A stretch of DNA of 37,769 nucleotides from a virus, in IMG/VR virus record IMGVR_UViG_3300032675_000063, positions 1 through 37,769 of that record. The stretch is one strand, 5' to 3'. The position numbers and the translations under genes are program-made. The notes under the pieces are model-generated. The model saw only the letters and a program-made list of their open reading frames with translations. It made no database searches and had not been told where the DNA came from. Position 1 is the first letter of the stretch, and each line of letters begins with the position of its first letter. Positions 14,432 to 22,175 of this stretch are shown here, piece after piece.

Positions 14432-14931
14432 GAGACATTTATATAATAAGTGATACGCACTTTGGTCATGAAAACATTCTTAAATTTACAGGTTTTGATG
14501 GCGGACCTGTACGTGAGTTTCATGATGTTCATCATATGAATGAGTATATGGTTGAACGTTGGAACAAAACGATTAAGGATAATGATATTGTATATCATCT
14601 TGGTGACGTTTATTTTGGTAAAGGTCACCAAATGCTTTCTAGATTGCGCGGAAGAAAAAGATTGATCCTTGGCAATCATGACAATGGAAAAAGTGAACAT
14701 CTTCTAAACAATTTTGAGAAAATACTCATGTGGAGAGATTTCAAGGAATTTGATTGTATTCTTTCTCACGTTCCTTTGCACGAAAGCGCATTGTATAAAC
14801 GTAAGTATAATCTTCATGGTCACGTTCATAAAGGCGCCCACAGAGGACTTATGCAAGATAAACGTTATATAAATTGTTGCGTTGAAGTTCGTGATTACAC
14901 ACCTGTTCATATTGAAGAGTTAGTCAAGTGA
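14428..14931 (+). CDS. calcineurin-like metallophosphoesterase, 167 aa
   Basis: All metallophosphoesterase motifs are present: SDTHFGHENI (Asp9, His11), LGDVYF (Asp60), LGNHDN (Asn83, His84), ILSHVPLH and LHGHVHKG. The short length and the DTHFGH start fit the small phage/bacterial subfamily that acts on phosphodiesters. T4-like phages often carry one beside replication genes, with unknown substrate. It overlaps gp41 (ATGA) and the SLOG-like gene (GTGA), so the three are co-translated. A role in removing nucleotide-type signals or ends is possible but only inferred. Confidence 0.88.
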   Translation: MRDIYIISDTHFGHENILKFTGFDGGPVREFHDVHHMNEYMVERWNKTIKDNDIVYHLGDVYFGKGHQMLSRLRGRKRLILGNHDNGKSEHLLNNFEKILMWRDFKEFDCILSHVPLHESALYKRKYNLHGHVHKGAHRGLMQDKRYINCCVEVRDYTPVHIEELVK

Positions 14932-15338
14932 TACATAAAATAGGCGTAACTGGAACTCGTTCCGGTATGGATGATAAACAATTAAAAGAAGTTAAAAAAT
15001 ATCTTGAAGGTATGATTTATCTTCTTGGCAACATTGAACTTCATCATGGAGATTGTGTTGGAGTTGATGTTGAAGTTGCTAACATAGCTCAACAATTGGG
15101 TTGTAAAATTGTTTGTCATCCGCCCATTAAATCTGAACTTAGAGCATTTCACAAATCGGACGAATATCGACCACCATACTCTTATTTTGAAAGAAATAGA
15201 AATATTGTTGATAGTTGTGACGTTTTAATGGTTGTACCATACCAAACAGAACATCAAAAGAATGGCGGAACTTGGTATACTCACGACTATGCCGTTAAAA
15301 AGAAAAAGCCTTTGGAAATTTTTTATCCGAATCGTTAA
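14928..15338 (+). CDS. SLOG/LOG-type Rossmann protein, 136 aa, GTG start
   Basis: The N-terminus IGVTGTRSGM, the middle HHGDCVGVDVEVANIAQQLG and the later RNRNIVDSCDVLMVVPY with GGTWYTHDYAVKKKKP form the nucleotide-binding Rossmann pattern of the SLOG superfamily (relatives of DprA, LOG and YspA). The family binds or cleaves nucleotide-like ligands and includes the ThsA sensor domain of Thoeris defence. GTG 14928 overlaps the phosphoesterase stop, so the two proteins are coupled and may act on related molecules. The exact ligand is unknown. Confidence 0.75.
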   Translation: MIHKIGVTGTRSGMDDKQLKEVKKYLEGMIYLLGNIELHHGDCVGVDVEVANIAQQLGCKIVCHPPIKSELRAFHKSDEYRPPYSYFERNRNIVDSCDVLMVVPYQTEHQKNGGTWYTHDYAVKKKKPLEIFYPNR

Positions 15339-15345
15339 AATCCGC

Positions 15346-15374
15346 TTGACTTTCATAAAAATCTAAAGTATACT
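15346..15374 (+). promoter_or_regulatory. sigma70-type promoter (TTGACT-17-TATACT)
   Basis: CTTGACTTT with TTGACT at 15346-15351, 17-nt spacer and TATACT at 15369-15374. It drives the 69-aa gene and, by position, the structured RNA region up to the terminator at 15752. Confidence 0.8.
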
Positions 15375-15400
15375 ATAAACTGAGAAAAAAGGATGAAATC

Positions 15401-15610
15401 ATGAATTATAAGATGAAGGTTGATAACGGTGTTCATCAGGTTTTCGAAACAGCAACAGAACAAATTATCAAAACTTTCGACAACAAAGAAGGTTGTCGCA
15501 AATTTATGCGTCAGCTCAACCTTGGTAGCGGATTCGATGGGTTCACTCCAAGTTTTTTTCTGAAAAAAATTGAAATTAAGAAAAATAAAAACAAAAGAAA
15601 GACTAAATAA
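15401..15610 (+). CDS. unknown small basic protein, 69 aa
   Basis: ATG 15401 has an AAAAAAGGA site upstream. The product begins like a small alpha/beta domain (MKVDNGVHQVFETATEQIIKTF, helix NKEGCRKFMRQLN) and ends in a strongly basic tail of Lys and Arg (about residues 55-69). The pattern of Val-x-x-Phe-Glu-Thr-Ala-Thr-Glu followed by a helix is seen in short phage proteins without known function. It is the only ORF on the transcript that also carries the folded RNA element downstream. Confidence 0.65.
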   Translation: MNYKMKVDNGVHQVFETATEQIIKTFDNKEGCRKFMRQLNLGSGFDGFTPSFFLKKIEIKKNKNKRKTK

Positions 15611-15614
15611 TACA

Positions 15615-15719
15615 AACGAAAATACGTATTGCGCAACGTCGCAAGAGGCAAGAGTCTATAAAGAGACACGGAATAGTTAAGAAAACATGGGTGGGGTTCC
15701 CCTTAACCGTATTTTCGTT
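15615..15719 (+). ncRNA. candidate structured RNA, about 105 nt, four-way junction
   Basis: A perfect 12-bp outer stem pairs AACGAAAATACG (15615-15626) with CGTATTTTCGTT (15708-15719). Enclosed are TTGCG/CGCAA (15629-15633 with 15640-15644), GTCT/AGAC (15654-15657 with 15664-15667) and GTTAAG/CTTAAC (15676-15681 with 15702-15707), the last stacking directly on the outer stem and holding a further GGG/CCC hairpin. No ORF of note lies inside. It sits between the stop at 15610 and an intrinsic terminator at 15724. It is not a tRNA: the acceptor-like stem is too long and there is no TTCRA loop. I know no matching RNA class. Confidence 0.6.
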
Positions 15720-15723
15720 AATT

Positions 15724-15752
15724 AAAGGCGGGCTGAAAAGCTCGCCTTTTTT
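15724..15752 (+). terminator. rho-independent terminator after the RNA element
   Basis: AAAGGCGGGCT pairs with AGCTCGCCTTT around a GAAA tetraloop (one G-T pair), followed by a T run at 15747-15752. It separates the replication block from the late virion block. Confidence 0.9.
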
Positions 15753-15765
15753 ATTATCTAAAAAC

Positions 15766-15773
15766 TATAAATA
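15766..15773 (+). promoter_or_regulatory. T4-type late promoter (TATAAATA)
   Basis: A perfect TATAAATA, 27 nt before the HAD-like gene at 15800 and directly after the terminator. It opens the virion gene block. Confidence 0.75.
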
Positions 15774-15799
15774 AACCATAATCTAATATAGGAATTATA

Positions 15800-16447
15800 A
15801 TGATAACGTTTAAAGATTTCGCTGATTTTATTGTTGAAGAAACCAATAATCCAAAGCATGAAATTCATTATTACGATCTAGACGATACTTTGGTTCATCA
15901 CGATAACAGCAAGCTTAGAGTTCACGTCAAAGATTCATCAGGCAAAAGAGTTAGAACCTTGACGAGTTCTGAATTCAATACTCATCAATTGCCTCCTGGA
16001 CATTCATATGATTTTGGCGAGTTCAAATCTTCAGATGTGTTTGGTAAATCAGCGAAACCTATTAAGAAAGTCATAAATAAATTGAAAGGATTGTCTGATA
16101 AAGGTCGTAAAGTAGAAATACTAACAGCGCGCCAAGATTTAGACGATCAGCCTAAATTTGCTCATCATATGATGAAGTTTGGTATCGATATCGGTAAGGT
16201 TCACGTTAGAAGATCTGGTAATCCTCCGAACGAAAAGAAAAAACCCTCAGAGGCAAAGAAAGCAATTATATCGGACGCTATTGATAAACATGGTTATAAA
16301 AGAGTTCATTTGTATGATGATTCAGCGGAGAATTTAGAAGCTATGTTGTCTTTGAAAAAGAAACATAAAGATGTAGAGTTTCACGCGCATCATGTACAAC
16401 ATAACCCAGAAACTGGGGAAACAACTATTACTACGAGGAAAGTTTGA
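15800..16447 (+). CDS. HAD-like phosphatase with capsid-targeting-type N-terminus, 215 aa
   Basis: HAD motifs are visible: YYDLDDTL (nucleophile Asp26 and Asp28), EILTARQD (motif II Thr) and HLYDDSAENL (acidic motif IV). It is probably a small-molecule or nucleotide phosphatase. The first residues, MITFKDFADFIVE, resemble the T4 internal-protein capsid-targeting sequence and contain I-V-E, a match to the gp21 prohead protease consensus (L/I)-x-E. The enzyme would then be packed in the head and injected. It is first in the late operon and shares this N-terminal style with the next three genes. Confidence 0.8.
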   Translation: MITFKDFADFIVEETNNPKHEIHYYDLDDTLVHHDNSKLRVHVKDSSGKRVRTLTSSEFNTHQLPPGHSYDFGEFKSSDVFGKSAKPIKKVINKLKGLSDKGRKVEILTARQDLDDQPKFAHHMMKFGIDIGKVHVRRSGNPPNEKKKPSEAKKAIISDAIDKHGYKRVHLYDDSAENLEAMLSLKKKHKDVEFHAHHVQHNPETGETTITTRKV

Positions 16448-17877
16448 TGATTAATTTTAAGGATTTTTTAATTGAATCTAAAGGAGCTGACACTGCTTTT
16501 TCTGGCCATGCTAACGAACATCTTACTCATCATTTATTGCAAAAATATATTAATCATTTAAAAAATTCATTACAAAATGGTTCTAATTTAGAAAGTTCTC
16601 ATTCTGCTGCTATGCAGCATATGTTAAATCAAAAATATGATCCGAATAAATTTTCGCAAATTCCTGAATTGGGAAATGCGAGAGCTCATTTCGGCGACGA
16701 AGAAATGGGAAACATGCATGAAGATTCTAAAAAAACTGCTTCTGCTATTATAAATCATCTTAGAAATAATTATAATTTGGGCGTTTCAGATTCTAGACAT
16801 ATTGGTAAAGAAAATGTTGGTAGGTCTGGAGGAGCTGATTTAGAAATTAGTACGCAAAATGATAGAGGAGAACCTGATAAATCTAAAGTTTATTTAGAAC
16901 ATTTGGGAGCTTCTTTAAAATATGCTAAATCTCCTTCTTCTACAATAAAAATACATTCTCCTAGTGTAAAAACTATGTCTGGTATAATTGATAAACATCA
17001 TCAATTAATGCATGGAGAAAAAAGCGGTTTACAAGAAACTTTAAATAATATAGGAAAAGAAGGAGTTCTTTCTCAACAAACTGCTTTGGCAAAACATCAT
17101 GATGTTTTATCTAAATATTTTAATGAATTAGGCGATAAAAAATTAACTTATAAACCTATGATGAATTCGAATGGTCAGGTTATTGGTGGAAATTTGAGTA
17201 AACACGCTGTGAGTCATTTAAGAGACAGTAAAGATCCTAAGTTAAGAGCAGCTTATAATGATATGGCAAATGAAAATTTAAAAATGAAAACTAGAATGGC
17301 TGCAGCTTTACATGATTCTATTTCTAAAATTTTAGATCATCCTTCAACTTCTCCAGAACACGATCAAATTAAAGAATCTTTAATTAGAGATATGGCTAAT
17401 ATTCATAAAGATCAAGCTCCATCTATACTTGTTTCTACAGAAAGAAATAAACCTGAAGCTTCAGTTTATGATACTAGTGATTATCTTACTAAATCAATTA
17501 CAAGAAATGGTTTAAACGGTCACAGTTATTCTGGAAAATCAACTTTTAAAGTTGGCCCCATGGATTTAGCGTTAGATACTAGACCTACTACTTCTAGAAA
17601 CCCTGTCAGCTCTTATCCAGTAAATGCCAGCATAAAAACTTCTGATGTTAAACAAAATGGAAGTTATCCGAAAACTGTAGAAACACCTCCAACAACAAAA
17701 AAAGTAAAGAATAGTAAATCACCTACTAAACCAACACCACAACAAGTAGCGGCTTTAAAACATCAACAGACTCATCCTATATTTGGTAATAGTACTGGAG
17801 AACATAGCGGTACAAGTTTCTATAGTCCGGCTGACACCGAACACGCTCAAAATATGCAAGCACAAGGAGCGCAATAA
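16447..17877 (+). CDS. large putative head-internal protein, unknown, 476 aa
   Basis: Start at ATG 16447 (GAGGAAAG upstream), overlapping the previous stop. It begins MINFKDFLIES, with a predicted gp21 cut after L-I-E at residue 10. The body is His-, Ser- and Asn-rich and mostly helical. Residues 126-160 (RSGGADLEI ... YLEHLGASLKYA) recall a PD-(D/E)xK nuclease core (Asp131, Glu133, then SLK), but this is tentative. The C-terminus is a Thr/Pro/Lys-rich linker and a Ser/Gln-rich tail. The codons are strikingly AT-biased (TCT, AAT, AAA, TTA) compared with its neighbours, suggesting recent acquisition. Confidence 0.65.
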   Translation: MINFKDFLIESKGADTAFSGHANEHLTHHLLQKYINHLKNSLQNGSNLESSHSAAMQHMLNQKYDPNKFSQIPELGNARAHFGDEEMGNMHEDSKKTASAIINHLRNNYNLGVSDSRHIGKENVGRSGGADLEISTQNDRGEPDKSKVYLEHLGASLKYAKSPSSTIKIHSPSVKTMSGIIDKHHQLMHGEKSGLQETLNNIGKEGVLSQQTALAKHHDVLSKYFNELGDKKLTYKPMMNSNGQVIGGNLSKHAVSHLRDSKDPKLRAAYNDMANENLKMKTRMAAALHDSISKILDHPSTSPEHDQIKESLIRDMANIHKDQAPSILVSTERNKPEASVYDTSDYLTKSITRNGLNGHSYSGKSTFKVGPMDLALDTRPTTSRNPVSSYPVNASIKTSDVKQNGSYPKTVETPPTTKKVKNSKSPTKPTPQQVAALKHQQTHPIFGNSTGEHSGTSFYSPADTEHAQNMQAQGAQ

Positions 17878-19115
17878 TGCTTAATTTTAAAACTTATTTA
17901 ATAGAAGCTCCTGTTAAACAAACTGAAGGTAAACCATTAACTCATCTTCGTCACTTAGAAGATAACGCGATTTACGACGGTCATGAAGGTGTTGCTAGAG
18001 CTGCTGATTTTCTAGACGACGCTCATAAAAAACTATTGGGTAAAAATTCGGCGACTCATTTTTCCACAAAGTTTGATGGTGCGCCCTCTATAGTATTTGG
18101 TCATCATCCACAAACAGGTCAGTTTTTTGTTGCAACAAAAGGCGCTTTTAATAAAACTCCAAAACTTGCATTTAGTCACGAAGATATCGATAAACACTAT
18201 GGGCATGCTCCAGGATTGGCTAAAAAAATGCATGCTGCTTTTGAACATCTTCCTAAAATTATGCCACAAAACGCAAAGGCCGTAGATGTATATCAAGGCG
18301 ATATGAAGTATACTAAGCCTGATATTACAACCTCTGGTGGTCGTCATAGTTTTACGCCAAACACTATTACGTATTCAACACCTACTGATTCAGCCGATGC
18401 AGCAAAAATTAAGGCGGCAAAAATGGGCGTTGTAATTCATACAAAATACAAAGGACCAAAAGGAGCTGGACTCGAAGGTATGTCAGCTGGCCCATTAGAT
18501 GATAAAGAAAGAGCTAGATTAAGTAATCATCCGGATGTTCATAATATTGATCCAACAATAACAATAAATCCGGCTAATTATACGCCCGCTGAACAACAGG
18601 AATTTCTTAGTCATAGAGAAGCAGCAACAAGAACTTATCGCAGTATGAAACCAGAAGCTTTTGATGTTGTTTCTAAACATGGTCAAAATATTGAAACTCA
18701 TGTAAACGATATGGTTAGACAAGGCGGAGAGCCTTCTGTTGAAGGTTATTTGGCTCATCTTCAAGCAAGACATCAAAAAGATTTAGATTCTGTAAAAACT
18801 GAAGCAGCAAAAAATAAAAAACGTCAAGCTCACGCTGCGATGATGCAAGAAATATATGACAATAAAGATCATTTTAAGAAAGCTTTGGAGCTTCATAATC
18901 ATCTTCAAAAGGCCAAAGATGTATTGACTGGCGTAATGGCCAAAAACAATCAATGGGGTCATTCAATTGGTGGTGAAGGAACAAATCCGGAAGGCGTTGT
19001 TGCTGCCAATAAAAAAGGTGAAATGACTAAATTTGTCAACAGAAAAGAATTTGCCCGTCAAAATTTCTTGAAGGGCGCTTTCCAAAAACAACAGGCGGCT
19101 GCTAATGCTACGTAG
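17877..19115 (+). CDS. nucleotidyltransferase/ligase-like putative head protein (DUF6267-like), 412 aa
   Basis: It starts MLNFKTYLIEAP with a gp21-type site after L-I-E (residue 10). The core TKFDGAPSIVFG (Lys65) has the KxDG form of motif I in DNA/RNA ligase nucleotidyltransferases. Further features in order are FFVATKGAF, VDVYQGDMKY and NPEGVVAANKKGEMTKFV near the end (about 370-387), which could correspond to motifs III, IV and V. From memory it belongs to the DUF6267 type found in T4-like cyanophages, whose activity is unknown. It overlaps the next gene by 11 nt. Confidence 0.7.
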   Translation: MLNFKTYLIEAPVKQTEGKPLTHLRHLEDNAIYDGHEGVARAADFLDDAHKKLLGKNSATHFSTKFDGAPSIVFGHHPQTGQFFVATKGAFNKTPKLAFSHEDIDKHYGHAPGLAKKMHAAFEHLPKIMPQNAKAVDVYQGDMKYTKPDITTSGGRHSFTPNTITYSTPTDSADAAKIKAAKMGVVIHTKYKGPKGAGLEGMSAGPLDDKERARLSNHPDVHNIDPTITINPANYTPAEQQEFLSHREAATRTYRSMKPEAFDVVSKHGQNIETHVNDMVRQGGEPSVEGYLAHLQARHQKDLDSVKTEAAKNKKRQAHAAMMQEIYDNKDHFKKALELHNHLQKAKDVLTGVMAKNNQWGHSIGGEGTNPEGVVAANKKGEMTKFVNRKEFARQNFLKGAFQKQQAAANAT

Positions 19116-19728
19116 TTTTCTTCAATACTTAAGAGAGTCAAATAAAGATACAAGACCAGTAGTATTGACTTACGGAAGAATGAATCCGGGTCCTACAATT
19201 GGTCATCAAAAAGTTATTGAAAAGGTTCATGATTTGGCCAACAAACAAGGTGCTCATCATGAAATTATTCTTTCTCACTCTCAAGATTCAAATAAGAATC
19301 CATTAAGTATTGATCAAAAGTTAGAGCATGCAAGAAAGTTTTTTCCACAAACCAATTTTGTTGGTTCTTCCAAAGAAACGCCAACAATTTTACATCATCT
19401 AAGTAGATTACATGCAGCTGGACACCCGGAAGCAACTGTCGTAGTTGGTTCTGATAGAGTTCCTGAATTTACTAAAATGTTAAAACAATATAACGGTGTT
19501 CCTGGTAAACATGGTTATTACAATTTCAATAAATTAAAAGTTGTGTCGGCTGGCGATAGAGATCCTGACGCCGAAGGAGTTGAGGGTATGTCTTCAAGTA
19601 AAATGAGAATGGCCGCGCAAGCAGGCGATTTTGATAGTTTCAGACATGGCGTTCCTTCTCACGTTCCAGATGAAGATGCAAAAAAACTATTCAACGATAC
19701 CCAAGCAGGTATGAACGCGGGAAAATAA
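19105..19728 (+). CDS. cytidylyltransferase-like nucleotidyltransferase, putative head protein, 207 aa
   Basis: The HIGH-superfamily signature is GRMNPGPTIGHQKVI (His34), and the second motif is MSSSKMR (about 165-171), equivalent to ISSTxxR. VVVGSDRVPEF and KVVSAGDRDPDAEG lie between them. Close relatives occur in T4-like cyanophages as cytidylyl/nucleotidyltransferases of unknown substrate. Members of the fold make NAD, CoA or CDP intermediates. The first residues (MLRSFLQYLRES) are a weaker version of the capsid-targeting pattern, with L-R-E as possible cut site. It is late expressed beside virion genes, so packaging is likely. Confidence 0.82.
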   Translation: MLRSFLQYLRESNKDTRPVVLTYGRMNPGPTIGHQKVIEKVHDLANKQGAHHEIILSHSQDSNKNPLSIDQKLEHARKFFPQTNFVGSSKETPTILHHLSRLHAAGHPEATVVVGSDRVPEFTKMLKQYNGVPGKHGYYNFNKLKVVSAGDRDPDAEGVEGMSSSKMRMAAQAGDFDSFRHGVPSHVPDEDAKKLFNDTQAGMNAGK

Positions 19729-19729
19729 T

Positions 19730-20986
19730 ATGGCCGACGAAAAACTTCTTTTGGAAAAATTTGCCAAAGCTTTTGGCGTTGAAAACGTATTGGAAGATCT
19801 TAAGATAAAGAAAGCAAAAGAAACTGCCATATTAGAAAGTATGCAAAAAGCTGTAGGTAAAATTAATACCGTTCAAGAAATAGAAATAGAAACCATTGTT
19901 GAAGAAAAATCAATAACAGAATCTGAAGTTATTGTTGAAATGGGTAGACAGCCGGAACCAGTTCTTGATAAAGAACCTATTGTTAATAAGTATGTAAAAG
20001 CTTTGTCCAAAATAACAGACCAAAAGGGTTCGGCAGAACAAAATAGTATACCCGACATTTATCGTCGAGAATTAGATATTATTAAAAAATCAATTGCTGA
20101 TTTTCATCGTTTTGCTCAAAGACATTCGCAACTTGGTGGCGGTGGTGAAGTCAACCTTCGCCATTTAGATGACGTCAATAGATCATCTATCGCTGACGGT
20201 CTCTATCTTCGTTACGACGCAGCCACAAAGAAGTTTGTGTTTGACGATCCAGTCTCTAGTCCAAACTTACTTAATGTAGCTTCTGATATTATACCATCAA
20301 CGACTCTAACATATACTATTGGTAATACAACAAATCGCTGGGCGCAAGCATATATTGATGAAGTTATTGTTGGTGCAAATTCTATTACATTCCAAGACGT
20401 GATAGGTGGAAATCCTGATCAAACGCTTTCTCTCGCTAATCAAGTGTTTTATATCACTCAGGGCGCAGGAACTAATACACAGTTCAATGCTAACGCTGGA
20501 TTCAATGCTGGCGGTATCGTTTTGCAAAACTATACTGTTCAGTTAGCAAATGCATCGCAAAACTTGATAATCGGTTCTACTTCCGTAAACACAAGCGTTA
20601 TCTTTAACCAAAACATCCAAGCAAATACAACTATTACTTTTACTGATAATACCGTACAAACTACAGCTTATAAGCCTCCGAATGTAAGAATAGCAAATGT
20701 CATTTCAAACACAGTATTGATTGACTTTTCGACTGACAACTTTGTTCATATTCATACCAATCAAGGAACTGTTACAGCTAACATACAAAATTTGACAGCT
20801 GGTAAAGTTGTTGAGCTATTCATCTTTAACAATGTCGGCGGTACTCAGCAGTTCAACCATGGCGTTTCCTCAACACAGGCTACAGGCGGTTCATCTTTTT
20901 ATCTCAGCTCTCACAATACGATGTATGTTAAGTATTTCTGTTTAGATGGAACTTCAAACAATACGTTCGTAGCTGCTATAACATAA
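19730..20986 (+). CDS. virion structural protein (fibre- or decoration-like), 418 aa
   Basis: The N-terminal third is acidic and helical (LLLEKFAKAFGVENVLEDL, then Glu-rich). A Gly-rich joint (LGGGGEVNLRHLDDVNRSS with GLYLRYDAATKKFVF) is the repeated fibre motif of phage structural proteins. The C-terminal half is Asn/Thr-rich beta sequence (YTIGNTTNRWAQAY, IGSTSVNTSVIFNQNIQAN) ending in a compact beta domain. This fits a tail-fibre, whisker or capsid-fibre protein. No enzymatic motif is seen. It follows the nucleotidyltransferase by one base and ends before a late promoter. Confidence 0.7.
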   Translation: MADEKLLLEKFAKAFGVENVLEDLKIKKAKETAILESMQKAVGKINTVQEIEIETIVEEKSITESEVIVEMGRQPEPVLDKEPIVNKYVKALSKITDQKGSAEQNSIPDIYRRELDIIKKSIADFHRFAQRHSQLGGGGEVNLRHLDDVNRSSIADGLYLRYDAATKKFVFDDPVSSPNLLNVASDIIPSTTLTYTIGNTTNRWAQAYIDEVIVGANSITFQDVIGGNPDQTLSLANQVFYITQGAGTNTQFNANAGFNAGGIVLQNYTVQLANASQNLIIGSTSVNTSVIFNQNIQANTTITFTDNTVQTTAYKPPNVRIANVISNTVLIDFSTDNFVHIHTNQGTVTANIQNLTAGKVVELFIFNNVGGTQQFNHGVSSTQATGGSSFYLSSHNTMYVKYFCLDGTSNNTFVAAIT

Positions 20987-21012
20987 GTTAATTTTTCTGA
21001 ACAATTATAATT

Positions 21013-21020
21013 TATAAATA
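21013..21020 (+). promoter_or_regulatory. T4-type late promoter (TATAAATA)
   Basis: A perfect TATAAATA, 71 nt before ATG 21092. The leader is unusually long for this block and can form hairpins (TGCAG with CTGCA at about 21031-21058; CAAGAA with TTCTTG at about 21058-21070), so it may carry a control element. No ORF fills it. Confidence 0.7.
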
Positions 21021-21091
21021 AGAATGTTAGTGCAGTAAAAGGCCACGGCAGACCTGCAAGAAGTTCTTGGATAAGTCTTAGGAAAACTCCA

Positions 21092-22174
21092 ATGGTTAAA
21101 AAATTTAGTACATTTGATCCTCAGCTAGTTGTTGTAGAGCAACTTGCAGGTTCTGTTGTGAATCTCACTAACTCGGCGAAATTATCGCTTTATAAAAAAT
21201 CCCAAAAAACAAGCATACCCGTTGATATACTTGAAGAAGTATATCGTAGAGGTTATTCAATCTGGAACGATTCCTTCGAAGGAACTCCGGAACAATTTGC
21301 ATTTGATCGCGTCAATTCATTTATTGCGGGCGGATTTGCGCTGCAATTAGACGAAGATTTATTGGAAAATTGGCAAGATTCAAAATATAAAAACCCAGAA
21401 GGCGGTTTAACAAAAGCTGGTGTAATGGCCTATCGTAGAGAACATCCGGGAAGTCATCTTAAAACAGCAGTAACAACGGAACCTTCAAAATTAAAGCCAG
21501 GATCAAAATCAGCAAATAGACGTAAAAGCTTTTGCGCCCGTATGAGCGGTATGAAGAAACGTTTGACTTCGGCTAAAACTGCTCATGATCCGGATTCACG
21601 TATCAATAAGTCATTACGTAAATGGCATTGTGAAGAAAACGACCTTGAAGAAAAGAAGATGATGGATAATCCTTGTTGGAAAGGTTATCAAGCTTACGGA
21701 ACAAAGAAAAAGAACGGCAAAACCGTTCCTAATTGTGTTCCTGTTAAAGAAGATTCATTAAATGAATTATCACCCGAATTAGTTGGTAAAGTTAATAAAG
21801 CTAGAATAGTTAACAATAAACCAAGTAAAACCGAAGTCGGTAGTGACACTTTATTAAAAGCGGTTCAAAAAGCCAGAGAAAAAACTAAGGTCGGTGCAGC
21901 TGAATCTTATACGGGTGCTGAAAAAACTTCCGATGATTTTACGAAACCAAACAGTAGATTTATTGGAACTGATAATTTAGATAAAGTATATAAAGAAGAA
22001 ACTCCGGGTCAGTCAACAAAAACTATTAAACGTGTAGTAAAAGAAATCGCGATAAGAGACGCTGCTGGACACGTTAAACAATTAAAGAACGTTAAAATTA
22101 GAATGGCCGATGGGTCAATAAAAAGCTTACCTCCAGGTAAAAGCGGAAGCTCTGGTGGCGGAGGAAAGGAATAA
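21092..22174 (+). CDS. virion-associated protein with DUF6321-like domain, 360 aa
   Basis: The N-terminal part (PVDILEEVYRRGYSIWND ... AFDRVNSFIAGG) is a helix pair common in T4-like cyanophage head-region proteins. It is followed by GGLTKAGVMAYRREHPGSHL with RRKSFCARMSGMKKRL (about 110-155), which I associate with DUF6321, and by NPCWKGYQAYGTKKKNG. The rest is polar, Lys-rich and low in order, ending in Gly-Ser. The many Lys and Glu recall T4 prohead core proteins. It probably belongs to the prohead core or packaged proteins. It is first in a late transcription unit. Confidence 0.65.
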   Translation: MVKKFSTFDPQLVVVEQLAGSVVNLTNSAKLSLYKKSQKTSIPVDILEEVYRRGYSIWNDSFEGTPEQFAFDRVNSFIAGGFALQLDEDLLENWQDSKYKNPEGGLTKAGVMAYRREHPGSHLKTAVTTEPSKLKPGSKSANRRKSFCARMSGMKKRLTSAKTAHDPDSRINKSLRKWHCEENDLEEKKMMDNPCWKGYQAYGTKKKNGKTVPNCVPVKEDSLNELSPELVGKVNKARIVNNKPSKTEVGSDTLLKAVQKAREKTKVGAAESYTGAEKTSDDFTKPNSRFIGTDNLDKVYKEETPGQSTKTIKRVVKEIAIRDAAGHVKQLKNVKIRMADGSIKSLPPGKSGSSGGGGKE

Positions 22175-22175
22175 A

